DNA of 64,000 bases, taken from contig NZ_ASJB01000083.1 in assembly GCF_000478275.1 (NCBI RefSeq), positions 1-64,000 on the forward strand, read 5' to 3'. The DNA comes from Amycolatopsis orientalis DSM 40040 = KCTC 9412 (lineage in GTDB: Bacteria; Actinomycetota; Actinomycetes; Mycobacteriales; Pseudonocardiaceae). Positions 59,795 to 64,000 of the stretch are shown here, in pieces (position 1 is the first letter of the stretch; each line of letters begins with the position of its first letter). The notes under the pieces were generated by a model. It had not been told where the DNA came from. It made no database searches and saw only the letters and a list, made by a program, of their open reading frames with translations. The position numbers and the translations under genes were made by a program.

Positions 59795-60597
59795 CAGTTC
59801 CCCCTTCCCGGCTCGTGCCCCAGCAGCGCCGAATAGCCGCGCTCGATCGGGCTGTCGCCGACGTACTCCTCGCTCCCGGCCGCGGCCAGTTCGTCCGGCG
59901 TGCCCTGGAAGACGAGCTTCCCGTTTTCGAACAGGACGACGTCGGTGCAGGCCGTCGCGACGTCCTCGACCAGATGCGTCGAGACGACGACACAGGCGTC
60001 CCGGCCCAGTTCCTGCATGAGGTCCCGGAACCGCACGCGCTGCGCCGGATCGAGTCCGGCGGTCGGCTCGTCGAGCAGGAGGATGTCCGGATCGTTGACG
60101 ATCGCCTGCGCGATCCCGACCCGCCGCACCATGCCGCCGGACAGCGTCTTCATCCGGTCGTCGGCGCGATCGGCGAGGCCGACCCGCTCGATCGACCGCT
60201 GCACCGCCGCCGGGATGTCCTCTTTGGACATTTCCTTCAGCCAGGCGATGTATTCGACGAATTCGCGAACGGTGAATCGCTTGTAGAAGCCGAAATTCTG
60301 CGGCAGATAGCCGATACGGCGGCGCAGGCGGCGCTGGTCGGTGAATCCCCCGACGGATTCACCGAGCAACGCCAGCCCTCCCTCCGCCGGCCGGAGCACC
60401 GTCGCCAGTGCCCGGATCAGCGTGGTCTTCCCGGCCCCGTTCGGGCCGAGCAGACCGTGCACCCCCGTGCCCAGTTCCAGGTCGAGCCCGTTCACGGCGA
60501 ACTTGCGCTTGCCGACCCGGACCTTCAGTCCCTCCGCTTTGATCTGCCACGCGTAGGTCGTCGGCGCGACCTCCGCGGCCCCGACAGCACGCATCAT
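59791..60597 (-). CDS. ABC transporter ATP-binding protein
   Basis: A 268-residue ATPase: Walker A GPNGAGKTT, Q-loop YLPQNFG, signature LSGGMVRRVGIAQAI, Walker B ILLLDEPTAGLD, H-switch STHLVED. ATG 60597 with GGGAG upstream; the longer upstream frame is a shadow of the zinc-finger gene. Partner of the permease that overlaps its 3' end. Confidence 0.92.
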   Translation of the reverse strand: MMRAVGAAEVAPTTYAWQIKAEGLKVRVGKRKFAVNGLDLELGTGVHGLLGPNGAGKTTLIRALATVLRPAEGGLALLGESVGGFTDQRRLRRRIGYLPQNFGFYKRFTVREFVEYIAWLKEMSKEDIPAAVQRSIERVGLADRADDRMKTLSGGMVRRVGIAQAIVNDPDILLLDEPTAGLDPAQRVRFRDLMQELGRDACVVVSTHLVEDVATACTDVVLFENGKLVFQGTPDELAAAGSEEYVGDSPIERGYSALLGHEPGRGNW

Positions 60598-60611
60598 GAT
60601 CTCCCCTTCGT

Positions 60612-61427
60612 TCAACGTTCGGATCCGGTGAGCAGGCCGAAGACGCTCCGCCGGAGCACCACCACGACCGCGGTCAGCGCGAAGATCACGCCCCACACCG
60701 GGAGCAGCCGGGGTTCGAGCGCGCTGGCCCGTCCTTGTGAGGCCACCGCGGGCGCCAAGATCACCGCCACCCACACCCCGGCGAGGACATAGGCCGCCCG
60801 CACCACCCCGATCGCCCCGCCGAGCGCGAGCGTCCCGGTGGTGAAGGCCAGGCTCGGCAGGAGACCGAGCCCGAATCCGCCGCCGCCGAGCCAGCTCGAG
60901 AGGCCCTGTATCGGCAAGACGACCGCGAGGACCGCCGTCGTCCGGCGCAGCAGCAGGTAGAGCCCGGCCCTCGGCGTCGAAGTGACGAGTTCGTACGCGG
61001 GGTCGAGGCCCTTCGCCCACGACACCGCTACCCCGAGCACCGGCAACACCGGCGAGAAGAGCTGGACGAACGAGTAGCCCTGGCTCCCGGTGAACCCGAT
61101 CCGATCCAGCAAAAAGCCGATCGCCGGGATCAGGAGGATCATCACCAGCCACGGCAGCATCACCGGCGTCACCCAGGTGTGCAGCCGTCCGGCCCACCGG
61201 CTCCGCATCGGGCTCGGCCCCGTTTCGGCGAGTTTCGGCCCCAGCCCGGCCCAGACGTCGTCCACCAGCGCCGACACCGACGGCAGGCTGACCGCGGCCA
61301 GCCGCCCCCGGCATTCCGCGCACGATTCGAGATGGGCTTCGACCGCCCAGACCTCGTCACCGGCCAAGCCGTCGTCCCCGAGGACGTACCCGGTGAGGAG
61401 CTGTTCGGACACGTGTTCCTTGTTCAC
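60612..61427 (-). CDS. zf-HC2 anti-sigma-like membrane protein
   Basis: A 271-residue protein: N-terminal zinc-finger anti-sigma motif HLESCAECRGRL (about 33-44), then about six membrane helices to the C-terminus, far more than classical one-helix anti-sigma factors. GTG 61427 overlaps the sigma stop (GTGA). It would hold the sigma factor at the membrane and may also be a transporter subunit of this operon. Confidence 0.83.
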   Translation of the reverse strand: MNKEHVSEQLLTGYVLGDDGLAGDEVWAVEAHLESCAECRGRLAAVSLPSVSALVDDVWAGLGPKLAETGPSPMRSRWAGRLHTWVTPVMLPWLVMILLIPAIGFLLDRIGFTGSQGYSFVQLFSPVLPVLGVAVSWAKGLDPAYELVTSTPRAGLYLLLRRTTAVLAVVLPIQGLSSWLGGGGFGLGLLPSLAFTTGTLALGGAIGVVRAAYVLAGVWVAVILAPAVASQGRASALEPRLLPVWGVIFALTAVVVVLRRSVFGLLTGSER

Positions 61428-61966
61428 GACAGCGCCTCCCGCATCGCGATCCGAGCCCGCCTTGCGCGGGTTTTGACGGTTCCTTCGGGCACGCCGAGCA
61501 GGACCGCGGTCTCGCGGACGGTCAGCCCGTCGAGCACCATGGCCTGCAGGACCTGACGGAGTTCGGGAGCGAGCCGTCGCAGCGCGTCACCGACATGGTC
61601 ACCGACCGCACCGGCCAGTGCCTCGTCTTCGGCTGCGGGTGAAACGGCCGTTTCCGCGACCGGCGGCGGTTGCGCGTACTTCGCCCGGCGGCGGAAGGCG
61701 TCGACCAGTCGCCTCGCGGCGATCGTCCACAGCCAGCCGACGGCGCTCCCGCCGACGGCCGAACCGGCGAACGCGCCGGCCGCGCGCCAGACCGCGAGGT
61801 AGGTCTCCTGCATCACCTCGGCGACGATCTGCTCGTCGGCGCAGCGGCGGCGCAGGCGCACGGCCAGCCACGGCGACGTGCGTCGGTAGAGCTCCTCGAA
61901 CGCCGCGCGGTCGCCTTGGGCGGTGCGGCGGACGAGCTGCTCTTCGTCCGGTTCCGTTCCCTTCAC
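61424..61966 (-). CDS. ECF sigma-70 family RNA polymerase sigma factor
   Basis: A 180-residue ECF sigma: region 2 (EELYRRTSPWLAVRLRRRCA, IVAEVMQETYLAVWRAAGAF) and region 4 (LRQVLQAMVLDGLTVRETAV, LGVPEGTVKTRARRARIAMR). GTG 61966 preferred; a TTG three codons upstream is possible. First of five overlapping genes with its anti-sigma and an ABC transporter. Confidence 0.9.
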   Translation of the reverse strand: MKGTEPDEEQLVRRTAQGDRAAFEELYRRTSPWLAVRLRRRCADEQIVAEVMQETYLAVWRAAGAFAGSAVGGSAVGWLWTIAARRLVDAFRRRAKYAQPPPVAETAVSPAAEDEALAGAVGDHVGDALRRLAPELRQVLQAMVLDGLTVRETAVLLGVPEGTVKTRARRARIAMREALS

Positions 61967-62020
61967 ACCCGGCAAGACGCCGAAGTCGTGAAATCGGTTC
62001 TCACTCGATTGTGTTCCGGA

Positions 62021-62437
62021 TCACAGCGACTGGGTGGCCTTCGCCGCCTTCTCGTCGAAGGCGGCACGCGCGGCGAAGATCTGGTCGACGTTTTCGACCG
62101 CCCATTCGGCGACGGCGTTCGTCAGCTTCCCGACGTCGACGCCGAGCGGGGTGAGGCCGTACTCGACCCTCGGCGGAACGGTCGGATAGACCTCCCGCCG
62201 GATCAGCCCGTCGCGTTCCAGGGAGCGCAGCGTCTGCGTCAGCATCTTCTGCGTGATCCCGTCGAGCAAACGGCGAAGTTCGCTGAACCGCATCGGCCGT
62301 TCATAACGCCGGATCGCGCCCAGGACGTACAGCGCCCATTTGTTCGCGAGGACTTCGATGACCGTGCGCGAGGGGCAGTCGCGCCCGTGCACGGCCACCC
62401 ATTCTTCGAACATCCGCCGCTCAGCGAAGGTACCCAT
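62021..62437 (-). CDS. HxlR family transcriptional regulator
   Basis: A 138-residue winged-helix regulator (DCPSRTVIEVLANKWALYVL, MRFSELRRLLDGITQKMLTQ). The early Cys in RDCPSR is the redox/aldehyde sensor position in HxlR/YodB proteins. ATG 62437 lies two bases from a palindrome, and the divergent oxidoreductase gene is the probable target. Confidence 0.9.
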   Translation of the reverse strand: MGTFAERRMFEEWVAVHGRDCPSRTVIEVLANKWALYVLGAIRRYERPMRFSELRRLLDGITQKMLTQTLRSLERDGLIRREVYPTVPPRVEYGLTPLGVDVGKLTNAVAEWAVENVDQIFAARAAFDEKAAKATQSL

Positions 62438-62439
62438 GA

Positions 62440-62453
62440 GGTACCTAGATACC
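62440..62453. promoter_or_regulatory. HxlR operator palindrome GGTACCTAGATACC
   Basis: GGTACC-TA-GATACC is palindromic at 12 of 14 positions, with further GGTACC half sites at 62429-62434 and near 62478. It lies between the divergent HxlR and oxidoreductase starts, as expected for a tandem HxlR site. Confidence 0.55.
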
Positions 62454-62504
62454 ATTCGGGTGCCTACTTCACAACGGGTACCGATAGCCGACATCCTCGT
62501 TCGC

Positions 62505-63422
62505 ATGCGAAAGATCCAGCAGGTCTCCTTCGGCGGACCCGAGGTCCTTCACCTCGTCGAAACCGGAAAACCCGTTCCAGGCGACGGCCAGGTCCTGGTG
62601 CGCGTCCACGCCGCCGGCGTGAATCCGGCGGATTGGAAGATCAGGAATGGGCTGGTCATCGGCGAACTGCCGCTGACCGTGGGACTCGATTTCTCGGGTG
62701 TGGTCGCCTCGGCCGGGACGCGGTTCCAGCCTGGGGACGAGGTCTACGGCGTCACCTTCCCGCCGAACGGCTCGTACGCCGAATACGTCGTCGTCACCGA
62801 GGACGCGCTCGCGCCGAAACCGAAAAGCCTCGATCACGTCAAGGCGGCCGCGCTCCCGATCGCAGCGCTGACCGCTTGGCAGCCGTTCACCCGCGTCTTC
62901 CCGGTCGGACCGGGGCACCGCGTGCTCGTCCACGCCGCGGCGGGCGGGGTCGGACACCTCGCCGTCCAGATCGCGAAGGCACGCGGTGCGTACGTCATCG
63001 GGACAGCGAGGGAGGCGAAGCACGCGTTCCTCCGGGACCTCGGCGCGGACGAACTCATCGACTACACGACCGTCGATTTCGCGAAATCGCAGGTCGTCGA
63101 CGTCGTCCTGGACCCGATCTCCGGCGATTACGGTCCTCGTTCCCTGGACGTCCTCGAACCGGGCGGTTCGCTGATCGACATCGTCGGGCACGGTCCGGAC
63201 CGGACGGAGGTCCGGCGGAAGGCCGAGGAACTCGGACTCCGTTTCGACGAATTCTACGTTTCCCCGTCCGGAGCGGATCTGGCCGAAATCGCCACTTTGG
63301 CCGACGCCGGCTCAATACGGGTTTCGATCGCCGACGTCCTCCCGCTCGAACAGGCGGCGAAGGCGCACGAACTGAGCGAATCCGGACGCGTTCAAGGCAA
63401 ACTCGTGCTGACGCTCTATTGA
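62505..63422 (+). CDS. NADP-dependent quinone oxidoreductase / zinc-type alcohol dehydrogenase-like (MDR family)
   Basis: A 305-residue medium-chain reductase: GroES-like domain (about 1-115, HAAGVNPADWKIRNG) and Rossmann domain with AAAGGVGHLAVQIAKARGA (about 145-163). No structural zinc Cys cluster, so quinone-reductase type. Regulated by HxlR, it likely detoxifies quinones. ATG 62505 chosen as the start of homology. Its stop codon coincides with the beginning of the MITE-like element. Confidence 0.88.
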   Translation: MRKIQQVSFGGPEVLHLVETGKPVPGDGQVLVRVHAAGVNPADWKIRNGLVIGELPLTVGLDFSGVVASAGTRFQPGDEVYGVTFPPNGSYAEYVVVTEDALAPKPKSLDHVKAAALPIAALTAWQPFTRVFPVGPGHRVLVHAAAGGVGHLAVQIAKARGAYVIGTAREAKHAFLRDLGADELIDYTTVDFAKSQVVDVVLDPISGDYGPRSLDVLEPGGSLIDIVGHGPDRTEVRRKAEELGLRFDEFYVSPSGADLAEIATLADAGSIRVSIADVLPLEQAAKAHELSESGRVQGKLVLTLY

Positions 63423-63436
63423 GAGGTAAGGCAAAG

Positions 63437-63508
63437 ATGTCGTGCCCCGGCGAGCGTCCGGACTGGCTGGCAGAAGCCGGGCCGCGGATCCGAGAGACAC
63501 TCTCCTGA
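63437..63508 (+). CDS. 23-residue ORF within the repeat
   Basis: ATG 63437, GAGAGG ten bases upstream (part of the inverted repeat). Product begins MSCPGERPDWLAEAG. In the inverted copy at 1-80 the frame is kept with one silent and one Ile-to-Leu change, but its start is CTG. Translation is speculative. Confidence 0.3.
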   Translation: MSCPGERPDWLAEAGPRIRETLS

Positions 63509-63551
63509 AGACAAGTGTCCAATTTGGGTCGTCTATGCGGTTTCGCGGGGT

Positions 63552-63599
63552 GGTCGTGAGTGGCAAGGAGCGTTAGAACGCTCTTTGCCACTCACGACC
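63552..63599. repeat. Family C palindrome, 23-bp arms
   Basis: Arms 63552-63574 and 63577-63599 (core GTGAGTGGCAAGG) are complementary with one G-U-compatible mismatch and a two-base loop. It lies inside the MITE-like element. Confidence 0.85.
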
Positions 63600-63708
63600 C
63601 CGTTCAGGAACGTGCATGTAGGCATCAACCGGACGCCGAGTCGCCGAAAACTCCCCTTTGTGGACAGGTCCCGGTCTCGTGAGAGAGTCCCACGTAGGTC
63701 GCCAAGTA

Positions 63709-63755
63709 GTGAAGGCCTCCTTCGCTACCTTGAGGGTAGGCAAGGGGACCTTCAC
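63709..63755. repeat. Family A palindrome, diverged arms
   Basis: Arms 63709-63729 and 63735-63755 (GTGAAGGCCTCCTTCG with CAAGGGGACCTTCAC) pair with four mismatches. Same family as 31856-31906. Confidence 0.75.
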
Positions 63756-63815
63756 GCCATCGAGTCGATCACGCCACGTTTGCCTTACCTCTCAAATAGA
63801 ACTCGCGAAAACGCC

Positions 63816-64000
63816 CTAGGGCCAGAACTTGCGCCAGCCGTCGGCTTCGAGCGTCGTCGGTTCGAGACCGGCGTCGCGAGCGGCCTGCTCGGCGTCGCGG
63901 ATGTCGTGGGCGAACCGCTTCGCGACGGCGCGGAGTTCGCCTTCGGGATCGATCCCCGCGCGACGAGCGGTCGCCGCCACCCGGAACAACTGGGCCGCCG
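63816..64000 (-). CDS. mazG: MazG nucleoside triphosphate pyrophosphohydrolase, C-terminal end (partial)
   Basis: The last about 61 codons of a minus-strand gene that runs off the right edge: GIDPEGELRAVAKRFAHDIR ... LEADGWRKFWP and TAG at 63816-63818. GIDPE(G/E)xLR followed by a KF segment is the MazG C-terminus. MazG hydrolyses non-canonical NTPs and, in mycobacteria, (p)ppGpp-linked pools. Its usual neighbour is the eno cluster, here about 14 kb away. Confidence 0.75.
   Translation of the reverse strand, partial: AAQLFRVAATARRAGIDPEGELRAVAKRFAHDIRDAEQAARDAGLEPTTLEADGWRKFWP

Larger units (their letters stand above)
63421..63793. mobile_element. MITE-like element, 373 bp, 15-bp terminal inverted repeats
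   Basis: Bounded by perfect inverted repeats GAGAGGTAAGGCAAA (63421-63435) and its complement (63779-63793). No transposase; inside are a 23-codon ORF, a 23-bp hairpin (63552-63599) and a family A palindrome (63709-63755). The first 80 bp recur inverted at 1-80. No clear target duplication; the flanks share TCTATT as an inverted extension. A non-autonomous transposon is the best reading, a repeated intergenic cassette the alternative. Confidence 0.6.

Noticed and set aside
1..64000. CRISPR arrays, rRNA genes, complete insertion sequences, biosynthetic clusters
   Set aside because: No regularly spaced repeats, rRNA-like sequence, transposase genes or assembly-line enzymes were seen; the lone P450 and ABM genes do not make a cluster.

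Overview
The window is GC-rich chromosome of a Pseudonocardiales-type actinomycete, most like Amycolatopsis. That assignment is an inference from a mycothiol-type metal-binding enzyme, an F420-type oxidase, the eno / DivIC-like / DUF501 / Ppx gene order, many GTG starts, leaderless-looking promoters, an actinomycete integrative and conjugative element (AICE), and intergenic near-perfect palindromes.

1-17.8 kb is chromosomal metabolism and regulation: an amidase, an Old Yellow Enzyme with a divergent MerR regulator, a NagZ-like glycosidase, a secreted esterase, TetR plus P450, a phosphatase, a mycothiol-linked protein, a metal-type MerR followed by a 16-residue Cys-rich ORF, a decayed acyl-CoA dehydrogenase, a two-component system, an alpha/beta hydrolase, a solitary HsdR_N-type nuclease, and a sulfite-oxidase-like enzyme with a winged-helix protein.

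17,819-31,446 is a 13.6-kb AICE bounded by a 40-bp direct repeat that forms the 3' part of a tRNA gene. On the left are DUF2283/DUF4258/DUF6941 genes, a 460-bp non-coding block of nested hairpins, and a GntR - glycosyltransferase - GntR operon. On the right, a run of tiny overlapping ORFs leads to an FtsK/TraB translocase, membrane proteins, a RepSA-type initiator, an excisionase and a tyrosine integrase. The ribosome-binding sites of the small-ORF operon, traB and repSA each lie inside a predicted hairpin, and rep-xis-int overlap stop-to-start. This suggests translational locking of the element's transfer and replication functions.

31.5-45 kb holds the target tRNA (class I shape with a UAA anticodon), a truncated SLATT protein, NDH-2, a uracil-DNA glycosylase and endonuclease V pair, an S10 peptidase, an AbiEi/DUF559-like gene between two copies of one palindrome, a subtilase, and a five-gene oligopeptide ABC importer.

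45-64 kb has the conserved ppx - transglycosylase - DUF501 - divIC - eno cluster. Its usual neighbour mazG is only reached at the right edge, separated by about 14 kb that includes efeUOB with an iron box, a second MerR-controlled gene, an ECF sigma / zinc-finger / ABC operon, and HxlR plus a quinone-oxidoreductase-like gene. A 373-bp MITE-like element (15-bp inverted ends) follows that last gene, and the end of a second, inverted copy lies at positions 1-80.
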